From Escallonia rubra (lineage: Eukaryota > Streptophyta > Magnoliopsida > Escalloniales > Escalloniaceae): 64,000 nucleotides of DNA. The position numbers and the translations under genes are program-made. Positions 1-12,503 of the stretch are shown piece after piece. Each line of letters begins with the position of its first letter. The stretch's first letter is position 1. The notes beneath the pieces were generated by a model that saw nothing but the letters and a program-made list of their open reading frames with translations, was not told the DNA's origin and made no database searches. The stretch spans positions 62,001 to 126,000 of the forward strand of contig JAVXUO010002815.1 in assembly GCA_033065855.1 (NCBI GenBank), read 5' to 3'.

Positions 1-581
1 GAAAAACTTGTGAGTTATCACGAAATTATAACCTAATCTCAATTTTTTCATAACTAAACAATGTTTTGAGGTGCCAATGGCCCCTGCTTGTATCAGTTAG
101 AAACTCATTGGACGCATTACTCTTCCTTCCTTTTCTTTACTTGCATTTTGGGCGTAGTTATAATCTTCAAGAATTTTTTTTTGCTTCTATCCGAATTGAA
201 AAAATCTTCTTCTTATTCCTCATATAACAATAATTAATGACCGTTAAATGTTTACAGTGACTTTTATCTAGTGACGCTAATAAAGTAGTGTTATTTGACG
301 ATTACTAATTGTCATTATATATTGGATTGGAAGAAGATTCTTACGATCCAGATAGCAACCAAAATTTGTCCAATCTTCGGTATCTCCGAAGTATATTCAT
401 GGTGGGGGGTGGGGGGAGAGAGAGAGAGAGAGAGAGAGACCATGTTGAATAACGATAATAACTACCAACTCCAGAGCATAATGTATGGAACAATGGAAGT
501 AAAGAGAGAAGGGGGACAAGATCGAGGACAAACAAGAAATTGTGGCATAAGAAAATGGAGATAGAGATCCAAGAAGAAACT
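1..581. other. Region downstream of the FAF-like gene
   Basis: AT-rich sequence with no convincing coding region. It contains a G-rich stretch followed by a GA dinucleotide microsatellite at about 404-439. Because the FAF-like gene reads on the minus strand, its 3' UTR and polyadenylation site should lie here. Short open frames across the microsatellite are low complexity. Confidence 0.5.
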
Positions 582-1556
582 TTAGGAAGTAGCCACCCAC
601 AAGGGCTCCCAGTTACATAAACCTTTATTGCAATGCCCACTTTCCTTGCACCTGCTTGGCCTGTGATACTTTCCCATTCCCGATTCCTGCCCAACACCAA
701 ATCTATTCCCAGTCATGTCCCTGCCCATGTATGCACCATTGATTTCTTCTTCTTCTTCATTAACTAGTTCTTCATTTTCTTCTTCTTCATCATCAACTTG
801 TTCTTCACATTCCTCTTCATCGTATTCTTGGTTTTCCTCATTGTTAGAGTTGTTTCCGATTTCCCCAACTTCATTTACCTCTTCACAGCTCTTCAGAAAG
901 CTTAGGCGAAGACGGCCATGGCTTCTTTCAGCCTGAAGATAAGGATGCATTAAAGGGGACTCAACTGCCTTGATGATTAACCTTCCCCCTTCGCGGTGGG
1001 GCCTAACTTGAAGAGAATTCGAACTACTTATCGATGTCAAGGGAGGCGGAAAATTGCGAGACTGGATCTTTCTTGGTTCCACGGGTGGACGCGAATACTC
1101 TCTCTCCCTTCTTGGCGATGTTCCGCTATCTGAATTCGATGAAGGAAATGAAAAAATGCTGGTTTCACTAGTATCACTCCCCGTTTCGCTGCCTAAATTT
1201 TCGGTACATATTCCCAAGCTCTTTTCGCTGAGCCTCAAGGAAGAAGATTGACTAGCCCAAGGATGGACATATGAGGTATCCGAGTCCATGGCTTTTTTGG
1301 GACTTTGAGAGGTATTTGAGAGAGAGTAGAGGAAATCCCAGCCACCCGAGTCAACGTTTGTGGGCATATGGTTGTCACTAACATGTATCGCATGGGATTT
1401 CTCTATATATTCTGTGGTATCACTATCTAAAGTGCAGGGTACTCTGTTTACTCCCAGGGTTTTTGGTGCAACTAACTTGAGCCTCAATGTCGTTGTCTCA
1501 ACGAGTTGGGTTGATTCAAGACATGACTGCAAGCCGTGGCACACTACTGTCGACAT
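582..1556 (-). CDS. FANTASTIC FOUR-like (FAF domain) protein, 324 aa
   Basis: Single-exon gene of 324 codons; lack of introns is usual for this family. The FAF domain spans about residues 167-221 and shows the hallmark core RNFPPPLTSISSS followed by VRPHREGGRLIIKAVE. An upstream GWDFLYSLSN block (residues 72-81) resembles a segment kept in FAF-like proteins. After the FAF domain comes a very acidic Glu/Asp run (about 225-272), also common in the family, then a basic Cys-containing tail. In Arabidopsis, FAF proteins modulate shoot meristem size and interact genetically with WUSCHEL/CLAVATA3; that role is knowledge of the family. The length and acidic tail suit the FAF-like group better than the short FAF1-4 type, but I cannot assign an ortholog. 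The start was chosen as the first ATG of the open frame; the sequence upstream is CT-rich on this strand, like a plant 5' UTR. Confidence 0.88.
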   Translation of the reverse strand: MSTVVCHGLQSCLESTQLVETTTLRLKLVAPKTLGVNRVPCTLDSDTTEYIEKSHAIHVSDNHMPTNVDSGGWDFLYSLSNTSQSPKKAMDSDTSYVHPWASQSSSLRLSEKSLGICTENLGSETGSDTSETSIFSFPSSNSDSGTSPRREREYSRPPVEPRKIQSRNFPPPLTSISSSNSLQVRPHREGGRLIIKAVESPLMHPYLQAERSHGRLRLSFLKSCEEVNEVGEIGNNSNNEENQEYDEEECEEQVDDEEEENEELVNEEEEEINGAYMGRDMTGNRFGVGQESGMGKYHRPSRCKESGHCNKGLCNWEPLWVATS

Positions 1557-1909
1557 GGTGCTGAGAAAAAACTGTTAGAAGTTAACCAGAGGGTTTAGGA
1601 GTAAAAAGGATATGAACTTGAAGCTGGAGACTAGCAGAAGATGTGGGATTATGGGCTGCAATGAAAAGGTTTGGCTTGAGAGAGGTGAAGAAAGAGAGCT
1701 AAAGGAAGGCAAAGGAGAGGTGGAGGAGGAAATAGGAGGGAAGAGGAGAAGAAACGTGAGGGATAAGTGAGGGGGTGGGTGCCAATTTGTAGTCCCAAAA
1801 AGGTGCTATAGGAGTCTAGTGCGTGTGTTTGTGAAGGGGTGGGTGGGGAGGGGGGGCAGAGGAGCCTTTTACACCACTTGTGGCATTCATCTTTTAGTCT
1901 GCCACACAC
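1557..1909 (-). promoter_or_regulatory. Probable 5' UTR and proximal promoter of the FAF-like gene
   Basis: Read on the minus strand this stretch is strongly CT-rich (on the plus strand, runs of GAGG and GGAGG at about 1680-1860). That is common in plant 5' leaders and core promoters. I see no clear TATA box. An 86-codon frame here is low complexity (Pro, Leu, Ser) and is not a believable protein. Confidence 0.4.
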
Positions 1910-3100
1910 TACAAAAGGGTCTACAGAATATATCTACTTCAGTAGGTTTTGAAGGAAAGTTGAACATTTTGTGATAGTTACACCGTAAATTAGCTCTACT
2001 CAGATTTGAAGGGAAAATTGCACCATTAAAATGACTAAGGAAATCAAAGTTCAAAGGGGAAACTTGTCTACAAGTTGTGAACTATGACACAATCTCTAGT
2101 TGAAAATGACCAAGAAATATCCTAGTTCTAAAACTTTAGTTTAGGGTTTGAGTTGTCAGCAATTAAGGTCCCTCTCAACAAATCATGATTAGATATAAAA
2201 AAATGGGTTTTTGATGAGGATGCCCTTGTATGCGCGTGTGTGTGTGCGTGCGCGCGGGCGTATGTATGTATGTGTGTATATGTGGAATAAGGGAGAACAG
2301 ATGGGCGTCTAATAACCAGATCTGCTATTAATTCCAATGGAATGCCAACCATGGCCCAAGGACAAAGGAAGATCCTCCTAAATATTTCTTGACACTGATT
2401 GCTTCTCTCCTTATCTTCTATTCTGAAGAGTATATTCAACTCTTTGAAATGTATGTTTCATATGTGTGTGTGTGTCAAAATTATGTGTTGATTTCATTCA
2501 AAAAGGAAGGACACCACAGCCCACATGTTTTGAAATTCCTTAGCTAGTGATGACTAGTGAGATAACACTGAAATGGTCATTATGCATGCCTCCACATGGT
2601 ATTTGAATTGACCATAGTAACCTCCTCCACCACCACAAAAGTAGGGTGATGATATCCGCACTCCAAAGACACTTTCGATTATGCCTTTGAGTTTCAAATA
2701 ACGCTCGACTTAAATTGTATTTCTAACTTTTAAAACGAAGATATTAGGATATTTTTCTATCATCTTCGGAATACATGTCTAAAATAGTGAAGCGCAAATA
2801 TTACTTCTGAAGAATAATATATATTAAACCATATTTTTTTAGTATTAATAGTGGAGACATTTAATTAATTAAAAGGGATTACATGAGACATCGGCTATTT
2901 GACGTTTTTTTATAAATTACCAAAAATAAAGGTACAATTAAAACTTAAAACGCCGATTACATCAACTGGGATAGATCTACTAGTATCTGACTATTTGAGA
3001 TCAGCCTGTCGACACACGTAATCATACTTTTCAAGCGAAAGTTGCCGAAGAGATTGTTTCAGTCAGTAATCTCTTGCTTTCGGACGTAATGCTTAGCTAT

Positions 3101-3268
3101 GCACTAATGTTCTCTTTCCCTGCCATTTGATGGTATAAAGAACATGCATATAATTAAAAGAAGTCAAGAACCATTTAACATGTTATGCACTAACGCTCTC
3201 CTTCCCTGCCATTTGATGGTATAAAGAACATGCATATAATTAAAAGAAGTCAAGAACCCATTAACATG
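3101..3268. repeat. Tandem duplication, period about 86 bp
   Basis: Two adjacent copies begin GCACTAATGTTCTC (3101) and GCACTAACGCTCTC (3187). Both continue through CCTGCCATTTGATGG, TATAAAGAACATGC and AAAAGAAGTCAAGAACC. They differ at only a few positions, so the duplication is recent. The second copy runs into the hairpin at 3244-3299. Confidence 0.85.
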
Positions 3269-3299
3269 CGCGGGCATGTTAATGGGTTCTTGACTTCTT
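3244..3299. repeat. Perfect 26-bp inverted repeat with a 4-nt loop
   Basis: The left arm (3244-3269) starts AAGAAGTCAAGAACCC. The right arm (3274-3299) ends GGGTTCTTGACTTCTT and is its exact reverse complement over 26 bases. The loop is GCGG. The left arm is the end of the second tandem copy, so the right arm looks like an inverted extra copy of the same segment. Confidence 0.9.
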
Positions 3300-3684
3300 G
3301 GTAGAACCTTTCTGTGCATAGATGAGCGTATAATCCACTTTGGCTAACTGCTGCCTACGGTTTTGAAATAAACAAAAGCACCACCATGGATGCCATTTCG
3401 GCCTTCTGTCGTTGGCCAAAGCTACATTAGAAAATATCACCAACTGTACGGAAGGCTTACGCAGATTGCAAAAAGTCATGTTACTCTAATACATTTAGAA
3501 GCCCTTTCTGCTCTGAGGAAAAGATTGAAATCATCCTCCACTACAAAGGCAACCCTGGCTTTAATCTGTTTGTCGGCTAGGTGCTAGCCTATAAATGCTT
3601 TCTCTTTAAAGAATTGCTCCTGAGAACCGTAAACCAGCAACAAAAATAATTCTCAAAGCAATATACTGATGTTATTCTTACTGT

Positions 3685-3840
3685 ACAGGTCGTAGAGTGG
3701 TTGATAACTTTAAAATAATATCAAACTTTTTCTTGCACAAGGTTTTGCGTTCGATTTCTTCCGCTTGTATGCTTGGTCTCCCTTTTATGTTATAGTGCAA
3801 TTTGCACACTTTGTTTGTGCATTTAGTAGTAATGCACCTT
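3685..3840 (+). mobile_element. Possible degenerate tRNA-derived SINE
   Basis: A GGTCGTAGAGTGGTTGATAA stretch resembling a pol III A box is followed about 50 bases later by GCGTTCGATTTC, close to a B box. This spacing and order fit plant Au-like SINEs. I cannot define a 3' end or target duplication. Confidence 0.3.
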
Positions 3841-6800
3841 GATCTATCTTGTACGTGCGATGAGAGATTGACATGTTTCCAACCGTTTTAACTTTCAAAA
3901 TAAGTGATAACTTAGCCGTTATAACATAGTTTACACTAGTTCACAAGCATCATTTGTTTTGAGAAAAGTAAACACTGCTTTAGACAGATCGAGATTAGCA
4001 GCTAGAGTAGCTGATGAGAGAATGAGTCACTGCCAGCCACTAATGAGGATGGTTAGACAACAAAGAGGGGCTAAGCTGAAATGTGGGAAAAAGATTTTGA
4101 AGGTAGATCCCAACAAAGTTGCTGATTAGAATGATTGCTCACCACTAATGACTTTTGTTAGTGATTTCCAAGTATAGAAAGGGTTACTCTCGTGATTGCA
4201 AATTTGGAAAAGCAGCTGGCATATGCGAGGAACACAATATATTCCTTGTACTCTATACTAGCTTTCTCATAATAACAATCTAAGAAAAAAGTGTCATGTG
4301 ATGCAGCATTTGTGACCTTTTGTAATGTGTAATGTAATCCTTTTTACTTTTTTCCGTATACTCCACATGGGTTAACCTAGTACATACAATAGTTACGAAG
4401 CTTGGTATGAGTCTTAAATTCGCATCGGGATGTCTGTGGTCAACTGTCATATTCGTACGGTGCATTCCAGTGATAAGATCCAACAATTAGCAATTAATAA
4501 CGTTGTTAACGGGATCATAGTGGCCCTCCTCTGAGATATTAATAGGCTTTTATAAGAAGTACAATGATCACGCTATATCAAAATAAATATAGTTGGCATA
4601 TTCTCTCCAAAAGCCTATGTGCAAAACAAGTATTGACATACCTTTAGAGGAGATATTTGTACACAAATAGACGTAGCTCATTGCTTACATAATCTTAGAT
4701 TACAAGATCAAGACTTTGTACCTCAGCGTTGTACACTACTTGGTTTAGCACTGTCATTTTCTCAAGAAAAACATGATTCACTTAGGCTGGATATTCCTGA
4801 TTTCCGTGCCACGTGTTGCTTCTTCTAACCTCATGACATAAAACTTTGAAGAATATGACTGATGAAATCTTCACGACTGACTTGATGTGAACTGTATATA
4901 TTCAAATTATATAGTCATGATTACAGGAAGTGCTTATCTAGCATTGATTAATTAAACTAATGACATCTTCTTATGTCAATATAATCGGCCATGACCAACT
5001 ATTTCTCAACTTTTACTTGGATTTTATACACGACATTTACTTAAAGCGCTAGGTTCAATTTTCAATATCTACGGTTAAGATATAATTTTTATATATACAA
5101 GTCTTATAAATCTCTCTTATCAATTGGTTGTCACTTGAACCTTTTCATGCGGTACGTATCATAGGGGGCACGGCCATGGGGACAATATTTTGCAGAACTA
5201 TTATAGATAAAGTTCTCCTTCGTACTAGTCGAAAGAAAGGTCATCTTCTTCTAGCCCGACGCCTTCTCCGAGCCTTGCCCGAAACCGGAAAGAATAAATG
5301 TCACTTTACACCTCGTCCCAACTTACAGGCTACCGGATTGAATATTGAAATAATGTTGAATGACAAGTTGGAGGTTAGTCTTGTAGAGATTAGGTGATGG
5401 CCCAAGAAGATGATATTGTGTCTCTCATTGAATAGATCGGTAAGAATGCTTTACTGGAAGAACATTTACAATGCAACATTACTGATAAACAGCTAAGTAT
5501 GAAGATTGCTTGATGATGACAACCTTAATAAAAGTGATGCGGTAGCTGTACATGATTACTTAACATTAAAAAGTATTACTTTGGAGTGTGCTTTTAACAA
5601 CACTGACTTTACGATGCCTCTCATGTTTGGATAAAAAGTGCTAAAATAAGATTCAATGTGACAAAATGACCAAGATGTTTAGTGTTTTAATAAAATATAA
5701 TGAACTCCTTGTAGTTGGGTGCGATACTTTGGTATATTACTTGGTCAAAACTGAATTATAAAAAAGGATTAATCTGTAATACTCATTTTCTTGAATTACA
5801 ATTTGATCAGTTTTTTAACTTTAGAAGGCTAATAATGACCTAATTCAATCTAAATTTAATCAGGCTCGAGACCATCTTAAAATCAATTCAAAACAGACTC
5901 GTAATTAATCGATGTCAATCAATCGAGGGTTTTACTTTCACGTAGTGTTTTGTCCCGAAGCACAACTAGCAACCTTCAGTGGCTCCAAAGGAGCATGCTT
6001 GTTGCTCGACAATACTCTTTGCAAAGTATACATAAAAAAGCAATACTAACAGTTCAAACAACGTGAACCGGCTTTATAACTTTGCATCAGGAAACATCTG
6101 CATTGTTTAATACTTGATGCACTTGCAAATCAAGTGATTTTGCATCAGAATCCATTGATATAAGCTCCTTTCAAGTAAAGTGACTAGCAATATGCTCAGG
6201 AGCACGTCATGCCTCTTGGAATCAAGTGAACCCTAAAGTTGGTCTGAGCTCTGATATTTTTCTTCAGAAACACCTTTCGGGGGTATTGCTCACAAGAGTT
6301 GAATAACAAATTAAAGACAGGGCAATCCAGTTCATGGCTTACACAACACAAAGCACATAAACAAAACTAAATCTCCCCCACTTTTTTGACCACCATGTTA
6401 GTGCCACCTTTCCCTTTCCTTTCCATGAGGGTTTCTTCGTTAGTAATATAAAGAATTTGGAGCAGAGTTTTGTGAAAGCTAGCCATGCAACTATCTGTGT
6501 GTCATGCAGGTCATGGTATATTATTATTATAGTTGCTAATTGCAAAGCTGACTTTTATGCATCGAGCCCATGAAAAGAACATCACAATTGACGTGTTATT
6601 ATCAGTACTATAAAAGCAACCAGAAATTAAAAAAGCATATATATATATATATAGCACTATTTTGTCCTTTAGAAAGAGTCTCCTTTGAGTCAAATTTTTG
6701 TTAAGATAACCCAAGGACCATTTTTTTGAAGTCTTAGATCAATCTTTTATCCATCTAATGGATCCTTGGGCTAACAACGCTTTGCTGTACAACATCTTTT

Positions 6801-9482
6801 TTACAATAGTATTAACGACAAAAGATTTGTCAATACAATGTTCTGTTGGTGTTGTAAAAATTACGGCAAAAGTGTTATACAACAATGAATCTTAATCCCA
6901 GAATCGTATAAGTTGTTTGCGCACTTGAATAAAAGTTTTAAAAGATCGACTATGAAGAGTTGTTATGTTTGGCAATCAAAGGATTACATGGTTCCAATGT
7001 TATCTTTTTACATACAGACAACTTCCAGGTATTTGATCAAATCTCAAAATGGGCTGCAAGTACAGCTAGCTAGTATTATTTTCTTTTGGATTAATTGCTA
7101 CTAAGGAAAAGGAGCAATCTGACTACTTGCTGAAGGTGAAGAAAAAAAAATTGATGAGCTCTAAGTTAGTCCAGCTAGCAAAGTATTGGAGGTATCTTAA
7201 GAACAAAAACTTGTTGATTAAGATTCTGTTTTAAGAACTTTCCGCAGTAGGAAAAGTTGCAAGTACTGACTTAAGATACCTTAGCACAATTTGTAACTTG
7301 TGAGGAGTACTAAACATGGGGGAATTATTGCACCAATTCTTCGAACAAAATGATGTGATATGTTGAAATTTGGTGGCCGAACCGAGAAACATGTTCGTAT
7401 GAAAGTAAAGTCATCGGGCATAAAAAGCGGATCCACGACTTAATTATTTCTATTCCACGTGGGATATTAACACCCACCTTCACATGAAACGCGAGATTAG
7501 GCGATGACCAAGAACATCGAGAATAATTTCCATTTGAATTACGTCGTGAGGGTGGAAATGAAAATAGGTGGTGGGTCTAATTCTGATACCATGTTAAAAC
7601 CTGATGTCCAACCTCAAAGCATGCCCTGCTCATCGGTAGAACAAGGTCACAATTATGAGAAGCAAATCCATCACTTATTTCTTACCGATATGAGATATAA
7701 CATAACATGATGAATGCAAAAAAGAAATATCTTTTTAAGCAAAATAAGGTACAGACAAACATATAAACGTGAGGCAATAGACATTTCCTTATCTGTTTAG
7801 CCACGTTATTTTCCTTTCCTTCTCTTCCTAAATGAACTTCACACCATCACATGGTTTTCAAGCTTCATTTTAATTTCCACGAAATGGCAATGGAAAAGAA
7901 AAGAGTTTAGGTCAATATAGTTTGCTAGCTAGTTCTAGAAATGTAATGGCGGTGCTAAATTATAGAGCAGGAAGCTGGCCCTAGCCAAGAGTGTGTTACA
8001 CATGGATACTTTGTTCTTCCCCCTAGTTAACATAATATAGACATTTTAAATTTTAATAAAGTGAGAAAGGACCAGATTGCATGTCAGGGTTTGTCTTCAC
8101 CCACAAAAGAGAATAAACACATGGAACATGAAATTTTGTTTGCCTTTTGGTACTCTGGCATACGCGATATGTTTGCAGTTAACAAAAAAGGTATGTAAAT
8201 ATGTTTAATGTATATAATTAAGAAAGATACATGAGAAGGAAACGAGTGTGAGATGATAATCGAGACTGAGAATGTTGGAGCAGTAAAAATATTGCCAGTT
8301 AGACATTTGAGTTGCGTTGCTGAAATAATGGAAACGAATAAGAAGTTTAAATTGCAGTGGAGTGGAGTGTTATTAATCAAATCTTTCTCTCATTTGAAGT
8401 TATTATATTACAAAGGAACGTAGTTGGAAGTTCAAAAAAGACTTCACCACTTTACCGTTAAGATGCTCTCTTTTCATGATAGTATACGTTACCAACCCCC
8501 CAAAATTTATTAAGATTTGAATTTCAAATATTTGACTTGTTGGACTGGAATTTCTTTTTTAATTGTGAACTCGATGATTCGTTTTCCTTCTAACTTAAAG
8601 GTTTTATTTTTTCAATTTTATTTTTTTTGTTTTGGAGAGAGAGTTCTAAAATAGTGAGGCCCCAACAAATGACCAAAGTCTATCAAAATTGGACCAAGCA
8701 TTTAGGCCACTTCGGCGTGGATGGTTGGGCTTCACTAGAAAGAACTTATATTGAGATACTCGGATCAGACAACCACCTGTCGGCCCAACTTGCTAAGCCC
8801 AACCCGAAAAATGATAAGACCAAAATTGAAGCTACATTTATCAGGCTTTCTGGGCTGTGATCCAATCTAAGCATTGCCGAATGTAGGACTATCTCCGCTC
8901 TATTGGACTTTTTTCATTTGACTTTTTATGAACTTTTATGATAAATTTTTTAGCATGCACGCATCAAATTGAGTCCAAACCATAATCATAGATTAAATAA
9001 GTAGTGTTCGACGAGTCAAATCAGAATAAAAATAATTGGTGAAGTCAGTGTAAACATATGCTAAATACAATCTAGGAGTACGCAAAAACTTAAATCAAGA
9101 AAGTATTTGTTTCTTTCAATGTAGAACCGCAAAGGACTAGAGTTGTTCATAATCGATCACCTTAAACGACGTGAGTTTGATCTTAAAATTGGGGCTTAGC
9201 TTACTTGATTTAAGAACCAAGCTTGAAAATCATAGGGACTTTTATGAGTATACATGTTGTTCCTAACCTATTATGGTCGCACACAAAGGCCCACTGTGAT
9301 CCTATTTTGCACGACACATCGGCACATGCAACAGTCGGTATTCAACGCTTCCAACCGATCAAAGCGTGCATCTGCATTTCCCACTTTCGCTACGTGACTT
9401 CGTCACTAAGAAATTTATCTTCGCGCGACGTCTCATGACGCTTCGACCGTTGCACATCGCACGTCGTCCGTCGACGCACCTT

Positions 9483-9620
9483 GGCACTTGCCCAAGGAGG
9501 TTGGCCTCGGCCTACCCCTTGGGGTCGGCCTCGGCCTTGGCCTTCCCCTTGGGGTCGGCCTCGGCGTCCCCTTGAGGTTGGCCTTGGCCTTCCCCCAAGG
9601 GTTGGCCTTTGGCTCCCATC
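9483..9620. repeat. Minisatellite of GGCCTCGG / CCCCTTGGGGTC units
   Basis: Units of roughly 24-45 bp built from GGCCTCGGCCT and CCCCTTGGGGTCGG recur about four times and drift into CCCCAAGGGTTGG. It lies inside the GC-rich LTR-like block. Coding frames across it are only repeats of Pro, Arg and Trp. Confidence 0.7.
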
Positions 9621-9706
9621 CTTAGCACTTTCACTACTCTTCAAGGGACCATGTATCGTAACGACCCCCGTCGTCCAGAAGTCAACTCCGCGAATCCCGT
9701 CGCCCA

Positions 9707-9925
9707 CGCGCCGTCTTTGTGACCTTCGTTGCCCGCGTCAGCGTAACAACTCTGCGACTCCCGTTGCCCGCCCGCCAACTCCGCGACCCCCGTCGGCCGC
9801 ACCTGTGCGCCGTCTCTGCAACCTTTGTTGCCCGCGTCCGTGCGACAGCTCTAAGACTCCCGTCACCCGCGCCCGCGCGCCATCTTCACGACCCCCGTCG
9901 CCGACTCCCGCGCACAACACCATAC
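9707..9925. repeat. Two-copy tandem repeat, period about 110 bp
   Basis: GCGCCGTCTTTGTGACCTTC (about 9708) recurs as GCGCCGTCTCTGCAACCTTT (about 9818). The following GTTGCCCGCGTC and CGACCCCCGTCG motifs recur at matching spacing. The copies are visibly diverged. Confidence 0.7.
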
Positions 9926-10029
9926 GCACTTCATCGCGCCCATGCGCCATAATCATGTTACATGCCCCCCGGGCACCACACCATGCACAGCTTGCCTTGG
10001 TCGTGGAACATGCTTCGACCCACTCTCTG

Positions 10030-10560
10030 GAGTGCGCAGCATCCCGCAGGGATATGCGACTCCTCGGGGACACTATCTCCACCAGGGAGCTTTTCAACTC
10101 CCCTTCCGCCAGGTAGACGGCTCCTCCGGGATGCTACCTCGGCCTGTCAAGTAGACCGCTCCTCTGGGATGCTACCTTGACGCGCTCTGAGTGCTTCGTT
10201 ACAAGGACTCACCTGCGGGGATATGCGACTCATCCGGGACACTATCTCCGCCAGAGAGATTTTCAACTCCCCTTTCACCAGGTAGACGGCACATCCGGGA
10301 TGCTACCTCGGCGCGTCAGGCAGACGGCTCCTCCGAGATGCTACCTTGACGCACTCCGAGTGCTCAGGCACAAGGACTCATCCGCGGGGATAGGTGACTC
10401 CTCCAGGACACTATCTCCGCCAGGGAGCTCTAAGTGCTCCGGCACGAAGACTCTCCTTCCGCCAGGTAGACGACTCATTCAGGATGCTACCTCGGCCCGC
10501 GGAATAGGCGATTCCTCCGGGACACTATCTCCACAAGGGTGTCTGCATGACTCGCATACG
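10030..10560. repeat. Array of GGGATGCTACCTCGG / GGACACTATCTCC repeats
   Basis: At least four imperfect units share an order: GGGATATGCGACTCCTC, GGACACTATCTCCRCC, GCCAGGTAGACGGC, TCCGGGATGCTACCTYGG, then GAGTGCTCCGGCAC. The unit is about 170-190 bp and has been partly shuffled. The array sits just upstream of the TATA box of the LTR-like block. Confidence 0.75.
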
Positions 10561-11281
10561 TGCTCCGGCACTGGGGGCTTGCGTCGGCACCCTTTAAGGA
10601 CTATGACCCTCGGGTCACTCCGAGACATGAGCAGGTCTTCGAAGGGCATCGCGCCTAGTCCGCCTGGCGGTTGGGCATCGGGTTTTCCCTACCACTGCCT
10701 GGCATGTGGGACTCTGCAAGGGCTTGGATTTGAGGCTAGATCAAGGGGTGTTCTCTAGCAACACCGACGTTGTGGGAGCCAATCTTTCTATACAGACAAA
10801 ACGACATTGTGCGGGACAGACCGGGTGAATATGCGATTCGACAGTCCGTGGAACACCGGTAGCTGTGGACCCTTCGGTGACGTGTCACTCCGGGGGAGTG
10901 CCACGTGTCGGTTAATGACATCATCATCTCAACCTCTATAAACATGGGTCTTAAGAATTCATTCGGGACAGAACCCTCACATTTTCACTTTCTCACTCTA
11001 GAATCCTAGAGAGAGAAACATACAGGACCCTGACTCTGGACCTAAACATCTGACTGTGACTGTCGTTGTGTATTCATCATACGCCATCGCCCTCGCAGCA
11101 CTGCCACCCTCAGGGTCTGTAAGGGAAGCCTAGGTCTCTGGCCTTGCTCCACCCTTGATGTGTCCCACATCAGTACATTTGGCATCTGACTCGGACTGCA
11201 TTCCTTATGGTACCTCCACGTCGACTGCAAACCCACTTTCATTGGCATCACACGTGTCATACTCATGTAGCGTTTCTACAT

Positions 11282-12503
11282 ACTAAAAGTATGATATATA
11301 GTAATATAGATGTGGATATGGGTAATACATGAAAGATGAAACACCCGACACTATTACATACTTAATCTTGGATGTGGCCAAGTTCGCACACATTCGTTGC
11401 TAAAAGAACAATATCGACATTTTCCACCTTTTAACGTCAAGAATCTGTACCTAGAGTTTGCAAGGTATGTTGTATCTTAGGTTTTATTTCCATAATATTT
11501 CTTCCATATCTTTCCGACTTCTTTCTTCTTTCGCTCTGTAAAAACCTAGTCGCTGCCCACTTCCTCCTCCAACTTCCATGACTTTGTGGATGGAAGGGGA
11601 GGCTCGTCCTATGCTTCTTCTTCTCATCCTCTTGTCCCTTGCACCCTCTCCTCTCCCCCATTTGGCACCCCACCTTTGTCAATTTACATAACTCACCACC
11701 ATGTTCCTCTTCCCTTCGATCTCCACTATTCTTTGGATCAAAATCCCTTCAACCCCACAACTACCCCATCCCCTTCACTACTCTCAGATTTGAGAGGTTT
11801 TTCAGATCCATTGTTGTCTCTGGACCTCCGATTCAACTAGTTTGGTCAAAAATCTCCAATGCAGGTTCGATATACTGGGATTGTGGCTTAAAGATGCCGC
11901 ATCTAGTGATTTGGATGATGCATATTCCCTTTGAGCTGCGGATCAATTCGATCTGGCTTGGGGAGGACTTCTTTTACCTTCTATGGCTCTAATGTTGACC
12001 GTAGAAGTAATCTAAAGTGACATTTTATGCGGCTCAAGGCTCTCAATTTTCTAATACCTATAATTGGAGCATCATAGTCAAATTTCTAATACCTACAATA
12101 GGAGTTAGCAAAAATCTATTAAAATTGAGATAATAATAACTTTTAGATCGTATGGGAGGAATTTTGATTGTTGAGCCAGTCGAGAGTCTCATTTAGGAAG
12201 AGTAGAGCCGAACTAATAAAAACTTGCAATCGCTATAAAGCCAAACGCGCACGAGTTATTATGTTATAATTTGCCATCTATAATCATGAATGCATTTGAT
12301 CGGTAGATGGGGGGATAGAAAGAATGGCGATGGCACATACATGAATAAACAAATGCGACCATTTCAAAGCGACCTTCTCGCATAACCGGAGAGAGATCAG
12401 TGAGATAGAGAGAAGAAGAGAGAGGGAGGTTTGTTGAGTTGAACTATTCTCTCTCATCGAAAACCAATCAATCGATCAAACGGACACAACGGGCCACCCA
12501 CCG
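11282..12503. other. Intergenic region and probable 5' leader of KAPP
   Basis: No gene is supported. From 11527 to about 11990 the sequence is CT-rich and open in two frames, but the frames are Pro/Ser-rich and match no family I know. It might be an old leader or a transposon remnant. Immediately before the KAPP start (about 12385-12440) lies a GA-rich run typical of a plant 5' UTR. Confidence 0.4.

Larger units (their letters stand above)
1910..9250. other. Gene-poor intergenic stretch
   Basis: About 7.3 kb of AT-rich DNA with no coding region I can support. The open frames (for example about 5128-5397, 7504-7710 and 8627-8860) are short, have no recognisable domain and no good splice context. 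Minor features are GT/TA microsatellites at about 2238-2282 and 2463-2477, an AT run at 6637-6652, the duplicated segment plus hairpin at 3101-3299, and a possible SINE near 3685-3840. Confidence 0.6.
9255..11280 (+). mobile_element. GC-rich LTR-like block, probable lone LTR or LTR-derived element (fossil)
   Basis: A sharply bounded GC-rich block stands out from AT-rich flanks. It is built from tandem arrays (9483-9620, 9707-9925 and 10030-10560), followed by a TATA box (TATAAA at 10937-10942) and about 330 bp that could be transcribed leader. This layout, a long repeat-filled U3 then TATA, is seen in LTRs of large plant Ty3/gypsy-type elements. No gag or pol sequence lies next to it. The edges are uncertain: TGTTGTTCC near 9255 is a candidate left end, and TACAT occurs at both 9251-9255 and 11277-11281, but ends of the usual TG/CA form do not line up with it. 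Family is a guess. Confidence 0.4.

Noticed and set aside
715-936. Ser-rich plus-strand frame
   Set aside because: It is the antisense of the acidic Glu run of the FAF-like protein.
5128-5397. 89-codon frame with many Arg and Leu residues
   Set aside because: No known domain, no splice context and AT-rich surroundings; no support for a gene.
9481-10758. Frames of 193-211 codons on the plus strand
   Set aside because: They run through GC-rich tandem arrays and are Pro/Arg-rich repeats, with no sign of a real protein.
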